Shown here piece by piece: positions 16,298-25,790 of a DNA stretch of 64,000 nt (the first letter of the stretch is position 1; each line of letters opens with the position of its first letter). The notes under the pieces were generated by a model. That model worked only from the letters and a program-made list of their open reading frames with translations, ran no database searches and was not told the DNA's origin. Source of the stretch: an uncultured Paracoccaceae bacterium (GTDB lineage Bacteria > Pseudomonadota > Alphaproteobacteria > Rhodobacterales > Rhodobacteraceae); contig CANLQO010000001.1 of the NCBI GenBank assembly GCA_947493335.1, positions 248,001 through 312,000 of the forward strand. The letters are read 5' to 3'. Position numbers and translations under genes: made by a program.

Positions 16298-16507
16298 TTA
16301 GTCCGCCAGTGTCAGGTTGACGGCGCTCTCGCGCCCGTCGCGACCAGCTTCGATGTCAAAATTGACTTTCTGGTCGTCCTTGAGGCCCGTCAATCCGGAC
16401 CTTTCAACTGCTGAAATGTGAACAAAAACGTCTTTTGTACCGCCATCGGGGGCAATAAAGCCGTAACCCTTGGTGGTGTTGAACCATTTGACAGTGCCTG
16501 AGGCCAT
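16298..16507 (-). CDS. Cold-shock protein, CspA family (copy 1)
   Basis: A 69-residue cold-shock domain protein with RNP1 [11 protein letters not shown] and RNP2 VFVHISAV, the two RNA-binding motifs of single-stranded-nucleic-acid chaperones. The ATG at 16507 has a strong AGGAGGG site eight bases upstream. It is about 85 percent identical by eye to the second copy at 16737, so the pair arose by tandem duplication. The upstream gap of 229 bases gives room for a long 5' UTR of the sort that controls csp mRNAs at low temperature. Confidence 0.95.
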   Translation of the reverse strand: MASGTVKWFNTTKGYGFIAPDGGTKDVFVHISAVERSGLTGLKDDQKVNFDIEAGRDGRESAVNLTLAD

Positions 16508-16703
16508 GTCAGTCCCTCCTGATTTTCCGCTCGCGGGAGTGCAGCGGGTCGGCTCGTCTGTACTGGATCGAAAGACTGGGCCGTTCTCAGGTGCAGTGGT
16601 CGATAGAGTTAACGTAGCGTCTTCGAGTATGAACCGCTTGGGGTCAAAATCAAGGAATTCGCATTTTATGGGGGTTTTCAGCGGGTTGCTGCCCGTCTGG
16701 GGT

Positions 16704-16728
16704 GGGATGCGCGTTCACCGCGCATCCC
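16704..16728 (-). terminator. Hairpin downstream of the second cold-shock gene
   Basis: A perfect 10-bp inverted repeat GGGATGCGCG / CGCGCATCCC with a five-base loop lies just after the stop codon of the second csp gene. No T-run follows, so it may be a weak terminator or protect the 3' end of the mRNA. Confidence 0.6.
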
Positions 16729-16736
16729 GAATCTGC

Positions 16737-16943
16737 TTAGTCCAGCGACAGGTTCACAGCCGACTCGCGGCCATCACGGCCTGCTTCGATGTCGAAAGTG
16801 ACCTTTTGGTTGTCTGCCAGGCCGGTCAGGCCAGACCGCTCAACAGCGGAGATATGGACAAAAACGTCCTTAGAACCGCCCTCGGGCGCGATAAAGCCGA
16901 AGCCTTTGGTGGAGTTGAACCATTTCACGGTGCCAGTAGCCAT
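16737..16943 (-). CDS. Cold-shock protein, CspA family (copy 2)
   Basis: A 68-residue cold-shock domain protein with RNP1 [11 protein letters not shown] and RNP2 VFVHISAV. The ATG at 16943 gives the standard family length; in-frame codons upstream to 17069 do not resemble the family. AAGGAAAC precedes the start. A T-rich, otherwise non-coding stretch (16944-17111) upstream may be its 5' UTR. It is paralogous to the neighbouring csp gene on the same strand, but the hairpin between the two suggests separate transcripts. Confidence 0.95.
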   Translation of the reverse strand: MATGTVKWFNSTKGFGFIAPEGGSKDVFVHISAVERSGLTGLADNQKVTFDIEAGRDGRESAVNLSLD

Positions 16944-17111
16944 CGTGTGTTTCCTTTTTTGGGGCCGCCCGCGAGATTGCGACGGCTTGGCGTCGTCAGT
17001 GCAAAATCGAGTGCCGTCGCCAATAAAGGAAATGGTAGAGTCGAGATGGATAACGTCTGCACCGCCCAAATGGGGGTCATGGGTGCGGAAAGCAAGAAAA
17101 AAGTTTGCAGG

Positions 17112-17282
17112 CTAGCGAGCAATCGCCGGTGTGGTCGCGCCAATGGCCGCATGCAGGACAGGCGCTGCGGTGCCGGTTATCCAATAGATCAAGGCCGCTT
17201 CGCCCCAGGTGATATCGCCGAAAATGGCGCACCCCAATGCGCTGAGAAAGCCGATTGTGCCGCCAAAAAGAACCAGTCCCAT
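17112..17282 (-). CDS. Small hydrophobic membrane protein, 56 residues
   Basis: A short ORF from ATG 17282-17280 to TAG at 17114-17112. The product is strongly hydrophobic with two likely transmembrane segments: residues 2-22, beginning GLVLFGGTIGFLSALG, and residues 30-50, containing EAALIYWITGTAAPVLHAAI. The glycine/alanine-rich helix pattern is that of genuine small membrane proteins rather than a random frame. A stop lies upstream in frame and ATG is the only normal start. The ribosome site is weak (GGA eight bases before). It lies between a cold-shock gene and the 121-residue membrane-protein gene on the same strand. No family recognised. Confidence 0.5.
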   Translation of the reverse strand: MGLVLFGGTIGFLSALGCAIFGDITWGEAALIYWITGTAAPVLHAAIGATTPAIAR

Positions 17283-17395
17283 CTGTTGTCCAATCCATTG
17301 CAGAGCCGAAGCGCATTCTGCGCCCCGTTCAAGGAAATCGTCGGGATGGTTTTGGCAGGAAATGGTGAGGATTCAGTGAACGAAATGGGGCAAAT

Positions 17396-17761
17396 CTACG
17401 ACGCGGGTTTTGGGCTGATGAAACGCGTACCGGTGCTGACAAAGAGCGTCAGCCCGGCGCACACTCCGATCCAGCCAAAATACCACGCCTGTCCGGCCAA
17501 GGCATTTTCTGCATAGGACGCTGCGAAAATCGCCTTGCCCTGAACCGCCGCAAGACTTGCCAAGGCTGCAACGGCAAAGCCAAGGATGGCTTGGATAACC
17601 AGTGCGAAGCGGTTCGTGATCACAAACGCAAAGAGGCCGATGGGTGCCCCGATCCAGATCACCTTTTCCGCCCAGAAGGGGTGCGCGCCTGCCGCAAGCG
17701 GCAGGTCGAAAAACCAGATCAGCGCAGCGAAGACAACGCCTGCAATCAGGCCCTGAATCAA
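17396..17761 (-). CDS. Membrane protein of unknown function (TTG start)
   Basis: A 121-residue protein with four hydrophobic segments (about residues 2-20, 32-50, 53-74 and 91-112). The start codon is TTG at 17761-17759, which overlaps the ettA stop as TTGA, so translation is probably coupled to ettA. No family is recognised and no catalytic residues stand out. Its strand and spacing place it as the second gene of the ettA unit, possibly continuing to the 56-residue membrane protein 113 bases further on. Confidence 0.65.
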   Translation of the reverse strand: MIQGLIAGVVFAALIWFFDLPLAAGAHPFWAEKVIWIGAPIGLFAFVITNRFALVIQAILGFAVAALASLAAVQGKAIFAASYAENALAGQAWYFGWIGVCAGLTLFVSTGTRFISPKPAS

Positions 17762-19413
17762 CGGGTAAACTTCTTATGTTTCATGCGCTTGGGTTCCATC
17801 GCGTCGGCACCCAGGCGGCGCTTTTTGTCTTCTTCGTAGTCCTCAAAGTTGCCTTGGAACCATTCAACATGCGCCTCGCCTTCAAAGGCGAGGATGTGGG
17901 TGCAAATACGGTCGAGGAAGAAGCGGTCGTGGCTGATGACGACGGCGCAACCGGCAAAACTTGTCAGCGCATCCTCGAGCGCGCGCAGCGTTTCGACGTC
18001 AAGATCGTTGGTCGGTTCGTCAAGCAGCAGGACATTCCCGCCGGATTTGAGCAACTTGGCCATATGGACGCGATTTCGCTCACCACCGGACAAGAGCCCG
18101 ACTTTCTTTTGCTGATCGCCGCCTTTGAAATTGAAGGCAGAACAATAGGCGCGGCTGTTCATGGATGCGTCGCCCAATTCGATGATCTCGGCTCCGCCAG
18201 TGATTTCCTCCCACACAGTGGCATCGGGGCTCAGAGCATCGCGGGACTGATCGACATAGGCCAGCTGCACCGTCTCACCGTATTCAACGCTGCCGGCGTC
18301 CGGTTGGTTCTGGCCCGTCAACATGCTGAAAAGCGTGGATTTCCCGGCACCGTTTGGCCCGATCACCCCAACAATCCCGCCGGGCGGAAGGTCGAAAGAC
18401 AAATCCTCAATCAAAAGCTTATCGCCCATCGCTTTCTTGAGATTTGCCACCTCAATCACTTTCGATCCAAGCCGGGGCCCATTGGGGATGATGATCTGTG
18501 CACGCCCGAGCTTTTCGCGTTCCGACTGGTTGGCGAGATCATTATAGGCGCTGATCCGCGCCTTGGATTTTGCCTGCCGGGCCTTGGCGCCCTGACGCAT
18601 CCACTCCAGCTCGCGTTCGAGCGTGCGCTGTTTCGACTTATCCTCTTTCGCCTCTTTTTCGAGGCGTTTCGCCTTGGCTTCCAACCAGCTTGAATAATTG
18701 CCTTCGTGCGGGATGCCTGATCCGCGGTCCAGTTCCAGGATCCAGCCGGTGATTGCATCAAGGAAGTAGCGGTCGTGGGTGACGATCAGGATTGTGCCTT
18801 TGTAATCAATCAGATGCTGTTGCAGCCAGGCGATCGTTTCGGCGTCAAGGTGGTTGGTTGGTTCGTCAAGCAGAAGCATGTCGGGCGCTTCGAGCAAAAG
18901 TTTGCAAAGGGCGACGCGTCGCTTTTCACCGCCCGACAACGTTGCGACCGACGCGTCGTCAGGGGGGCAGCGCAAAGCCTCCATGCTGACGTCGATCTGT
19001 GCATCAAGGTCCCAGAGGTTTTGGGCGTCGATTTCATCCTGAAGCTGCGCCATTTCCTCGGCGGTTTCTTCGGAGTAGTTCATGGCAAGTTCGTTGTAAC
19101 GATCCAGCACAGCCTTCTTGTCAGCAACGCCCAGCATCACATTTTCCCGGACCGACAGATTCTGATCCAGTTCGGGTTCCTGCGGCAGATAGCCGACGCG
19201 CGCGCCTTCGGCGGCCCATGCCTCACCCGCAAAATCCTTGTCTTGCCCGGCCATGATCCGCATCAGGGTCGACTTACCGGTGCCGTTGACACCGACAACG
19301 CCGATTTTCACCCCCGGCAAAAAGTTCAAGCGGATGTTTTCAAAAACTTTCTTGCCGCCTGGATAGGTCTTGGAGACGCCATCCATGAAGTAGACGAATT
19401 GATAGCTGGCCAT
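17758..19413 (-). CDS. ettA: Energy-dependent translational throttle protein EttA (ABC-F)
   Basis: A 551-residue ABC-F ATPase with two nucleotide-binding domains and no membrane part. Domain 1 has Walker A GVNGTGKST and signature LSGGEKRRVALC; domain 2 has GPNGAGKST and LSGGERNRVHMAK. Between them is a charged linker rich in Lys, Arg and Glu, and an arm insertion in domain 1 containing DEIDAQNLWDLDAQ, as in EttA. EttA binds the ribosomal E site and gates the first peptide-bond cycle according to ADP/ATP ratio. Length matches E. coli EttA (555). The ATG at 19413 is well placed. Confidence 0.95.
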   Translation of the reverse strand: MASYQFVYFMDGVSKTYPGGKKVFENIRLNFLPGVKIGVVGVNGTGKSTLMRIMAGQDKDFAGEAWAAEGARVGYLPQEPELDQNLSVRENVMLGVADKKAVLDRYNELAMNYSEETAEEMAQLQDEIDAQNLWDLDAQIDVSMEALRCPPDDASVATLSGGEKRRVALCKLLLEAPDMLLLDEPTNHLDAETIAWLQQHLIDYKGTILIVTHDRYFLDAITGWILELDRGSGIPHEGNYSSWLEAKAKRLEKEAKEDKSKQRTLERELEWMRQGAKARQAKSKARISAYNDLANQSEREKLGRAQIIIPNGPRLGSKVIEVANLKKAMGDKLLIEDLSFDLPPGGIVGVIGPNGAGKSTLFSMLTGQNQPDAGSVEYGETVQLAYVDQSRDALSPDATVWEEITGGAEIIELGDASMNSRAYCSAFNFKGGDQQKKVGLLSGGERNRVHMAKLLKSGGNVLLLDEPTNDLDVETLRALEDALTSFAGCAVVISHDRFFLDRICTHILAFEGEAHVEWFQGNFEDYEEDKKRRLGADAMEPKRMKHKKFTR

Positions 19414-19447
19414 GTCAAACGCTCACCTTGCTAAGGACGATTTGCGT

Positions 19448-21358
19448 CTAGATAGCGATGCGTTGGTCCGGGGGCAATTGCCGATGCAGGATGTTTGCGC
19501 CGCCATCGACCGTTTGCTGCGATTTGAGCCAGCTCAGCACGTCTTTGGCAGGGATCGGCGGGCATATCCAGTTGCCTTGAGCGAATTCCACACCGGCAGG
19601 CGCGAGGGCATCGAAGTCGGCTTGCGTCTCGACCCCCATGACGATGCCATCCATGGACATATCGTTGGCCAGTTCTGTGATCATGCGCAGCGCTTTCTGG
19701 TTTGTCGCCTGATCGGCCAGATCGCGGGTCAATTGTCTTGCGGTCTTGAAGCCAGACATGTTGAGCGCGCCGATTTGAAGCAGACCTGCGAAACCTGCCC
19801 CAAAGCCATCGAGGATTGTCGCAAAACCCCGGTCGTGAAGAGTGGACATGATTTCGCGGCGATCAGGGTCGCCCGCATGGGCCCCAAAAACCAGCGACTC
19901 AGGCAATTCGATCCTGATTTGACAGGGGCTAACACCCTGCTTTCGCATCGCTTTGTTCAATTCAGCAGCGTAGTCGCATTTAAGGAAGAAATCCTCTGAT
20001 GCGTTGAAGCCCGTGATGATTTCGCGAAAGTCAGCGGCATTGATTTCGGCCTGCATGGCAATCGTGGCCCGCACCGCCGCGCGATCGAGATCGGCGAGAA
20101 CGCCAAGGTCCTTTGCCATGTCCAAGAAGTCGTCGGGCAGGTGACACACGCCATTTGCATCGGTCCAGCGCGCCAAGGCTTCTAGCGAGCGGACACGGCC
20201 CGTTGCGGTTTCTATCGTGGGCTGGAAGTCGAACGTGATCTGGTTGTTCAGAATTGCACGCTGCAGATCGTCGGACCGCCGTGATTTGCGTTGCACCGTG
20301 CTGTGGAGCTTGTCGTCATAGACCGCGACATGCCCGCGGCCTGCGCGCTTGACCTCGTAAAGGGCGAGGTCTGCACGCTTGAGCAATTCATCAACATCGC
20401 CGGCCTGTTGTTCAGATATCGCAGCGCCAATACTGATGGAGGGAATGATTTTCTGACCTTCGAAAATGAGCGGTTCCTTGACGCAATCAACCAGAGCGGC
20501 CCCAAGGCGTTGCAGTTGATCTATATCGCTGAATTGAGTGCACACGGCGACAAACTCATCGCCACCCATTCGGGCCAGCAGGTCGGTTTTGCGCAGGGTT
20601 TGCGAAATGTGATCGGTGATGTGCCGCAAAACGGCATCCCCGGCAGAGTGCCCATAGGTGTCGTTCACCTGTTTGAACTTATCCAGGTCGATTTGAAGCA
20701 GACCGATCCGGGTACCGTTTTGATGCGCGTCTGCAAGTGCGGCGTTGGTAAATTCCATCATACGGGCGCGGTTTGCGACGCCGGTGAGGTCATCATGCGC
20801 TGCCACATGCGCCAAAGCGGCAGATTTTTCGCGCAGTTCCGCGGCGCGATCAACCTCATCCGTGACATCCCGACAGACAAGGATCACGTATTCGCTGCCA
20901 TCACTGTCCTGATGGTAAGAGACCCTGATCTGGTTCCAGAATTCCTGCCCGTCTTTGCGTAAATTCCGGTAAAGCGACAAACGTCCCCAGTTGGGATCAT
21001 CCCGCTTGTAGCGGAAATTGGCGATGAATTCGTCTGTCGGTTTCTTGTCCGGCAGCATCGCATATTCCATCGGATTGCGGCCCAAAACCTCTTCCGCGGA
21101 GTAGCCCATGATCCGGCAATATGCGGGATTCACCCACAGCACGCGGCCATCCAATCCCTGAATGACCAATCCATCGTCGGTGTCAGAACAGGCGATGCGG
21201 TAAAATGCGGCATCGCGCCGTTCCGCGCGTGCTGTTGCCTGAACGGTCGAAACCTCTTCCTGCGCCATTTTCAATTGCCGCCGGGTCCGCGAAAGTTGCA
21301 GCCAAAAGATGGCACAAACAACAAGCAGGGCGGCAGCGATCAGGTACGGAGCAAGCAT
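19448..21358 (-). CDS. PAS-GGDEF-EAL signalling protein with a degenerate EAL domain
   Basis: A 636-residue inner-membrane protein with one N-terminal transmembrane helix (about 2-22), a short coiled coil, a PAS domain (about 50-165), a GGDEF domain (about 185-345) and an EAL domain (about 365-610). GGDEF is intact at residues 265-269, and an RxxD inhibitory site (RKTD) lies five residues before it, so cyclic-di-GMP synthesis is plausible. EAL is kept, but the DDFGTG loop is LDGFGAG, the usual KID motif is FKTAR, and the catalytic AEGVE reads VMGVE. Phosphodiesterase activity is therefore unlikely. ATG 21358 is preferred over an in-frame TTG at 21424. Confidence 0.9.
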   Translation of the reverse strand: MLAPYLIAAALLVVCAIFWLQLSRTRRQLKMAQEEVSTVQATARAERRDAAFYRIACSDTDDGLVIQGLDGRVLWVNPAYCRIMGYSAEEVLGRNPMEYAMLPDKKPTDEFIANFRYKRDDPNWGRLSLYRNLRKDGQEFWNQIRVSYHQDSDGSEYVILVCRDVTDEVDRAAELREKSAALAHVAAHDDLTGVANRARMMEFTNAALADAHQNGTRIGLLQIDLDKFKQVNDTYGHSAGDAVLRHITDHISQTLRKTDLLARMGGDEFVAVCTQFSDIDQLQRLGAALVDCVKEPLIFEGQKIIPSISIGAAISEQQAGDVDELLKRADLALYEVKRAGRGHVAVYDDKLHSTVQRKSRRSDDLQRAILNNQITFDFQPTIETATGRVRSLEALARWTDANGVCHLPDDFLDMAKDLGVLADLDRAAVRATIAMQAEINAADFREIITGFNASEDFFLKCDYAAELNKAMRKQGVSPCQIRIELPESLVFGAHAGDPDRREIMSTLHDRGFATILDGFGAGFAGLLQIGALNMSGFKTARQLTRDLADQATNQKALRMITELANDMSMDGIVMGVETQADFDALAPAGVEFAQGNWICPPIPAKDVLSWLKSQQTVDGGANILHRQLPPDQRIAI

Positions 21359-21480
21359 TTTGGATCCGGAGCAAATGAACCCAAAGACTAGCGCAGCGAA
21401 TGTTTCAAAACTCTTAACTCGCAAAGGTCCGGCTGCATTTGACCTTTACACGGCCCCTTGCGCCCTGCTTAAGACAGGCC

Positions 21481-22089
21481 ATGTTGCAGGGGTTTCCGAT
21501 TGCAAAGCCAGGTCAGGCGATTGGCCTGTTGGGCGGGTCTTTTGACCCGGCTCACGCTGGTCACGTGCAGATTACGCAAGCGGCGCTGAAACGCTTTGCG
21601 CTTGATCGGATATGGTGGCTGGTTACGCCAGGTAACCCGTTGAAAGAACACGGGCCCGCGCCGCTGCCCGTGCGTCTTGATGCGGCGAAGGCCATGATGC
21701 GGCACCCCCGCGTTTCCATTACGGATATCGAGGCGAAACTGAACACACGCTATACCGCACAGACGATTGCGGCACTGCAGGCAAAATACCCCGGCGTTCG
21801 CTTTGTCTGGCTGATGGGGGCCGACAATTTGATCCAGTTTCATCGCTGGCAAAACTGGCGCAACATCATGGAAAGCGTGCCGGTTGGCGTGCTGGCCCGG
21901 CCCGGTGACCGCGTTGCGGCGCGGCTTTCAAAGGCTGCGCGCGTTTACCGTCATGCCAAGATTCCTGCCCGGGCCTCTGCGACGCTGGGCCAAAGGGCCG
22001 CGCCGGGCTGGTGCTTTGTCAATCTGCCGATGAATGCGCAATCGTCTTCGGCCATCCGGGGACGGGGTGAGTGGGTCGCGCCGGTGTGA
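21481..22089 (+). CDS. nadD: Nicotinate-nucleotide adenylyltransferase
   Basis: A 202-residue nucleotidyltransferase that adenylates nicotinic acid mononucleotide to deamido-NAD+, the substrate of NadE (encoded at 4853). [15 protein letters not shown] near residues 14-28 is the family's T/HxGH nucleotide-binding motif, and [13 protein letters not shown] near the middle is the NadD signature. ATG 21481 is chosen because homologues start shortly before a GFPIAxPGQ stretch; an in-frame ATG at 21439 is possible. The C-terminal [10 protein letters not shown] resembles the ISST-R motif. It diverges from the GGDEF/EAL gene. Confidence 0.93.
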   Translation: MLQGFPIAKPGQAIGLLGGSFDPAHAGHVQITQAALKRFALDRIWWLVTPGNPLKEHGPAPLPVRLDAAKAMMRHPRVSITDIEAKLNTRYTAQTIAALQAKYPGVRFVWLMGADNLIQFHRWQNWRNIMESVPVGVLARPGDRVAARLSKAARVYRHAKIPARASATLGQRAAPGWCFVNLPMNAQSSSAIRGRGEWVAPV

Positions 22090-22136
22090 TGAGGGACCGG
22101 TTGAAACTTTCGCAGGGTCGTGGCTAGGGTTTGGCG

Positions 22137-23669
22137 ATGACACAGCATTTGACACGTCGCGCGCTGATCGCAGGATTGGGCCTTTGGGGTACCACGGCGC
22201 TGGCCAATGCGCCGCTGACTTCGTTGCGGCCCGAGGCACGCAAGGTCAGCATCTCGCGGTTGCGCCCACAGGCCCGGCTCAGCACGGCGGATATGATCGC
22301 CGCAGCGGGTTTGGCCGGGCAGGTCGGTTTTGTGGTTGCCGAAGCGGCGACGGGCGAGGTGATCGAAAGTATTGACGGTGCCGTGCCGTTACCGCCTGCG
22401 AGTGTTACGAAGGCGGTGACGGCGCTCTACGCAATTGAAGCGCTGGGTGCAGATTACCGTTTCAAGACAAGGGTTTATGGCACTTCACCCGTGGTCGAGG
22501 GGCGACTGGACGGGGATTTGATTCTGGCGGGCGGCGGTGATCCGAACCTGCTGACGGATGACCTTTTTGCCTTGTCAGAGACACTTGCGGCGACAGGCCT
22601 GAAAGAGGTCACGGGGCGGTTCCTGGTCTGGGGCGACGCGCTGCCGGGGGTCGAAGAGATTGACGAGAGCCAACTGGATCATCTGGGCTACAACCCGGCG
22701 GTGTCCGGGCTGAACCTGAACTTCAACCGCGTGCATTTTGAGTGGAAGCGGCAGGGCACCACCTTTGACATCGCGATGGACGCACGCAGTGAAACACGGC
22801 GACCGACGGTCAGCATGTCGAAGATGCGGTTAGATGACCGGACGACACCGGTTTACGCCTATCGCGACGGCGGCGGCGTGGATCAGTGGAGTGTCGCCAA
22901 GGGGGCATTAGGAAATGCGGGGTCACGGTGGCTGCCGGTGCGGTATCCAGCGCTCTATGCTGGCGATGTCTTTCGCACCTTCATGAAAGAGCATGGGTTG
23001 ACCCTGCCGGCAGCAGTGCGGGTCACGGCCTTGCCGGACAGCAAGGTGATTGCCGAGCACGGCAGTGCTGATCTGACGGAAATGATGCGGGCGATGCTGC
23101 GCTTTTCAACCAATCTGACGGCCGAAGCGGCAGGCATGACGGCCAGTTCCGCCTTGACGGGGCAGCGTCGTGGACTGCGCACATCCGCGCTGGGCATGAC
23201 CCGCTGGGCACAGGATCGGGCCGGGATCGCACCGACATTTGTTGATCACTCGGGGTTGGGGGATACGTCGCGGATCAGCGCGGATGATATGGTGACGCTT
23301 TTGAATGCGGACGGTGTCAAGACCGTGCTGGAACCGATCCTGAAGACCATCGCTATGCGTGATGATGAGGGGCGCCCGATCAAGGATGCGCCCGGCGTGG
23401 TGCGGGCCAAAACCGGCACGTTGAACTTTGTCTCGACCCTTGCGGGATATCTGACAACGGCGGGCGGCAGGGAACTGACGTTTGCCTTTTTCGCCGCCGA
23501 TCTAGAGGCCCGCGAACGCGGTAAGGCGGCAGGAGATGAGCAGCCTCGCGGTTCAATTTCGTTCAACACCAAGGCCAAGCGATTGCAACAAGACATCCTG
23601 CAGCGCTGGGCCTTGATGGGGGACGTGAGAGAGCCCGTCGTCGCCGAGAACGACGCCGTGACCCAATAG
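22137..23669 (+). CDS. dacB: D-alanyl-D-alanine carboxypeptidase/endopeptidase (PBP4 type)
   Basis: A 510-residue S13-family penicillin-binding protein that trims peptidoglycan peptides in the periplasm. The three active-site motifs are SxxK (PPASVTKAV, near residue 87), SxN (RFSTNLTAEA) and KTG (RAKTGTLNF). The N-terminus has a signal peptide with a twin arginine (TRRALIAGLG), possibly Tat-targeted, ending near ALANA. ATG 22137 is preferred over TTG 22131. The insert domain between SxxK and SxN fits DacB. It starts 47 bases after nadD, so they may be co-transcribed. Its TAG directly abuts the TGA of the convergent TerB-like gene. Confidence 0.93.
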   Translation: MTQHLTRRALIAGLGLWGTTALANAPLTSLRPEARKVSISRLRPQARLSTADMIAAAGLAGQVGFVVAEAATGEVIESIDGAVPLPPASVTKAVTALYAIEALGADYRFKTRVYGTSPVVEGRLDGDLILAGGGDPNLLTDDLFALSETLAATGLKEVTGRFLVWGDALPGVEEIDESQLDHLGYNPAVSGLNLNFNRVHFEWKRQGTTFDIAMDARSETRRPTVSMSKMRLDDRTTPVYAYRDGGGVDQWSVAKGALGNAGSRWLPVRYPALYAGDVFRTFMKEHGLTLPAAVRVTALPDSKVIAEHGSADLTEMMRAMLRFSTNLTAEAAGMTASSALTGQRRGLRTSALGMTRWAQDRAGIAPTFVDHSGLGDTSRISADDMVTLLNADGVKTVLEPILKTIAMRDDEGRPIKDAPGVVRAKTGTLNFVSTLAGYLTTAGGRELTFAFFAADLEARERGKAAGDEQPRGSISFNTKAKRLQQDILQRWALMGDVREPVVAENDAVTQ

Positions 23670-24089
23670 TCAGAGCGTCATGTGCCGGGCCCGCGCGCCA
23701 CGCTCAATCGCGGCGGCATGCAGGCGGTCGATGTCGAATTCATACCGGATTTCTTCCAGCATGCGCGATTCCGCCGCACCGATGGTGCCGTCGGCGGCCG
23801 CCACATCGCAGGAAAAGGCATAGGCCGTTTCATAAAGCTTTTCCGGCAGCGCATCGCGGATCAGGCCAAAAAGCGCCTCGAGCCCGTCTTCCTGTTCCAA
23901 AAGGTCAAAGACCATTTGACTGATGCGCGGCAGGTGGTCGACATCATAGCTGGCAAAAACCGGCAAGTTGTTGATCGCATTGTTGATTTTGATCAATTCG
24001 GCGGTGCGGATGTCGGCGTCTGCCGCCGAGACGGTAATCATCAGAGTGGCCAGCGCATCCTCTGCCGAGAGCGGTTGTTCGATGGTCAT
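23670..24089 (-). CDS. TerB-like (tellurite-resistance/DjlA N-terminal fold) protein
   Basis: A 139-residue all-helical acidic protein of the TerB type. The paired motif ADADIRTAELIKI near residues 23-35 and AAADGTIGAAESRML near residues 96-110 is the internal duplication with metal-binding acidic residues seen in this superfamily. No signal peptide is seen. In tellurite-resistance operons TerB works with other Ter proteins, but none is present here, so this is a stand-alone member of unknown role. The ATG at 24089 is well supported; the gene is convergent and exactly adjacent to dacB. Confidence 0.8.
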   Translation of the reverse strand: MTIEQPLSAEDALATLMITVSAADADIRTAELIKINNAINNLPVFASYDVDHLPRISQMVFDLLEQEDGLEALFGLIRDALPEKLYETAYAFSCDVAAADGTIGAAESRMLEEIRYEFDIDRLHAAAIERGARARHMTL

Positions 24090-24205
24090 GGCGCGTCCTT
24101 TGCTGCGGGTCTGCTACCCATTTATTGACGCTCAAGCCCTGTCGCAATAGGGAGTGCGCGTTGCGCGGCCAATCAGGGCCGCACATGACCCTGTGAGATG
24201 TAGAT

Positions 24206-25771
24206 ATGACCACTTTGCGCGATGCGGCGATGAACTCCAAGGCGTGGCCTTTTGAAGAGGCGCGGCGTCTGCTCAAACGGGTTGAAGCGGCGGGCAAGGA
24301 TCATGTGCTTTTTGAAACTGGCTATGGGCCATCGGGCTTGCCGCATATCGGCACCTTTGGTGAAGTGCTGCGCACAACGATGATCCGCCGCGCATTTCAG
24401 GTGATTTCGGACATCCCGACGCGGTTGATCTGCTTTTCGGACGATCTGGACGGGATGCGCAAAGTGCCGGGCAATGTCCCGCAGCAAGAGATGCTGGCCG
24501 AACATATGCACAAGCCGCTGACATCGGTCCCTGACCCCTTTGGTGAGTTCGAGAGCTTTGGGCATCATAACAACGCCATGCTGCGGCGATTCCTTGATAC
24601 CTTCGGGTTCGAGTACGAGTTCTATTCGGCGCGGGAATTCTACCGCTCTGGCCAGTTTGACAAGGTGCTCAAGCGCGCGGCCGAGCGTTATGATGACGTG
24701 ATGAAGGTCATGCTGAAATCCCTGCGCGAGGAGCGGGCGGCGACTTATTCGATTTTCCTGCCGATCCATCCCGAAACGGGGCGGGTGCTGTATGTGCCGA
24801 TGAAGAACGTTGATGGGGTCAATCACACCGTCACCTTTGACGACGAGGACGGCAAGGAATGGACGCTGCCCGTCACGGGCGGCAACGTCAAATTGCAGTG
24901 GAAGCCGGATTTCGGCGCGCGCTGGGCCGCGCTTGACGTGGATTTCGAGATGTACGGCAAGGAACACGCGACCAACACGGCGATCTATGACCGGATTTGC
25001 GAGATTTTGGGTGGCAAAAAGCCCGAACATTTCAGCTATGAGCTGTTTTTGGATGAGAACGGGCAGAAGATTTCCAAGTCGTCGGGCAACGGGATTTCGA
25101 TTGATGAATGGTTGACCTATGCCAGCACCGAAAGCCTGAGCTACTTCATGTATCTCAAGCCCAAAACGGCCAAGCGGATGCATTTCGATGTGATCCCCAA
25201 GGCGGTCGATGAATATCACCAGCAGTTGCGGGCCTATGCCGATCAGGATGCCGCCGCACGGGCCAACAACCCGGTGTTTCACATTCACGGACACAACGTG
25301 CCAGCCAGCGATATGGTGGTGCCTTTCGCGATGCTGTTGAATCTCGCCTCTGTTTCGGGGGCAGAGGACAAAGAGACGCTGTGGGGTTTCATTCAGCGCT
25401 ATGCACCAGAGGCGTCGGCCGAGAAGAACCCGCAAATGGATCAGGCGGCTGGCTTTGCAGTGCGGTATTACAATGACTTTGTGAAACCCACGAAGGTCTA
25501 TCGCGCACCGGATGCCAAGGAACGCGCGGCGATGGAGGACTTGGTGGCACGGCTCAAGGTCTGGGATGGCGGTTTGGACGCGGAGGCCTTGCAGTCAGAG
25601 GTCTTTGCTGTCGGTAAGGCGCATGAGTTTGATCCGCTGCGGGGCTGGTTCACAGCACTTTACGAGGTGCTGCTGGGCGCGTCGCAAGGCCCGCGTTTTG
25701 GAGGGTTCATCGCGCTTTACGGTGTGGAAGAAACGATTGCGCTGATCGAAGGGCGGCTGGCAGAGGGCTGA
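24206..25771 (+). CDS. lysK: Lysyl-tRNA synthetase, class I
   Basis: A 521-residue class I LysRS, the archaeal-type enzyme that replaces the usual class II form in many alphaproteobacteria. The Rossmann-fold HIGH motif is HIGT ([11 protein letters not shown], near residue 46) and the KMSKS motif is [20 protein letters not shown] at the start and [10 protein letters not shown] are family markers. Length agrees with the family. The start ATG lies 116 bases from the divergent TerB-like gene. It charges tRNA-Lys in the cytosol. The WYL regulator gene converges 19 bases beyond its stop. Confidence 0.97.
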   Translation: MTTLRDAAMNSKAWPFEEARRLLKRVEAAGKDHVLFETGYGPSGLPHIGTFGEVLRTTMIRRAFQVISDIPTRLICFSDDLDGMRKVPGNVPQQEMLAEHMHKPLTSVPDPFGEFESFGHHNNAMLRRFLDTFGFEYEFYSAREFYRSGQFDKVLKRAAERYDDVMKVMLKSLREERAATYSIFLPIHPETGRVLYVPMKNVDGVNHTVTFDDEDGKEWTLPVTGGNVKLQWKPDFGARWAALDVDFEMYGKEHATNTAIYDRICEILGGKKPEHFSYELFLDENGQKISKSSGNGISIDEWLTYASTESLSYFMYLKPKTAKRMHFDVIPKAVDEYHQQLRAYADQDAAARANNPVFHIHGHNVPASDMVVPFAMLLNLASVSGAEDKETLWGFIQRYAPEASAEKNPQMDQAAGFAVRYYNDFVKPTKVYRAPDAKERAAMEDLVARLKVWDGGLDAEALQSEVFAVGKAHEFDPLRGWFTALYEVLLGASQGPRFGGFIALYGVEETIALIEGRLAEG

Positions 25772-25790
25772 TTGAACCGGGGCGGAACAG

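Noticed and set aside
17077-17316. A 79-codon frame (MRFGSAMDW...) overlapping the 56-residue membrane protein
   Set aside because: It is Arg/His/Cys-rich with no structural pattern; the neighbouring frame gives clean hydrophobic helices.
23670-24089. Tellurite-resistance operon
   Set aside because: A single TerB-like gene without terA, C, D, E or Z neighbours does not support a resistance function.
24173-25435. A 420-codon open frame opposite lysK
   Set aside because: The sense strand encodes a full class I LysRS with both active-site motifs; the antisense frame has no recognisable domain.
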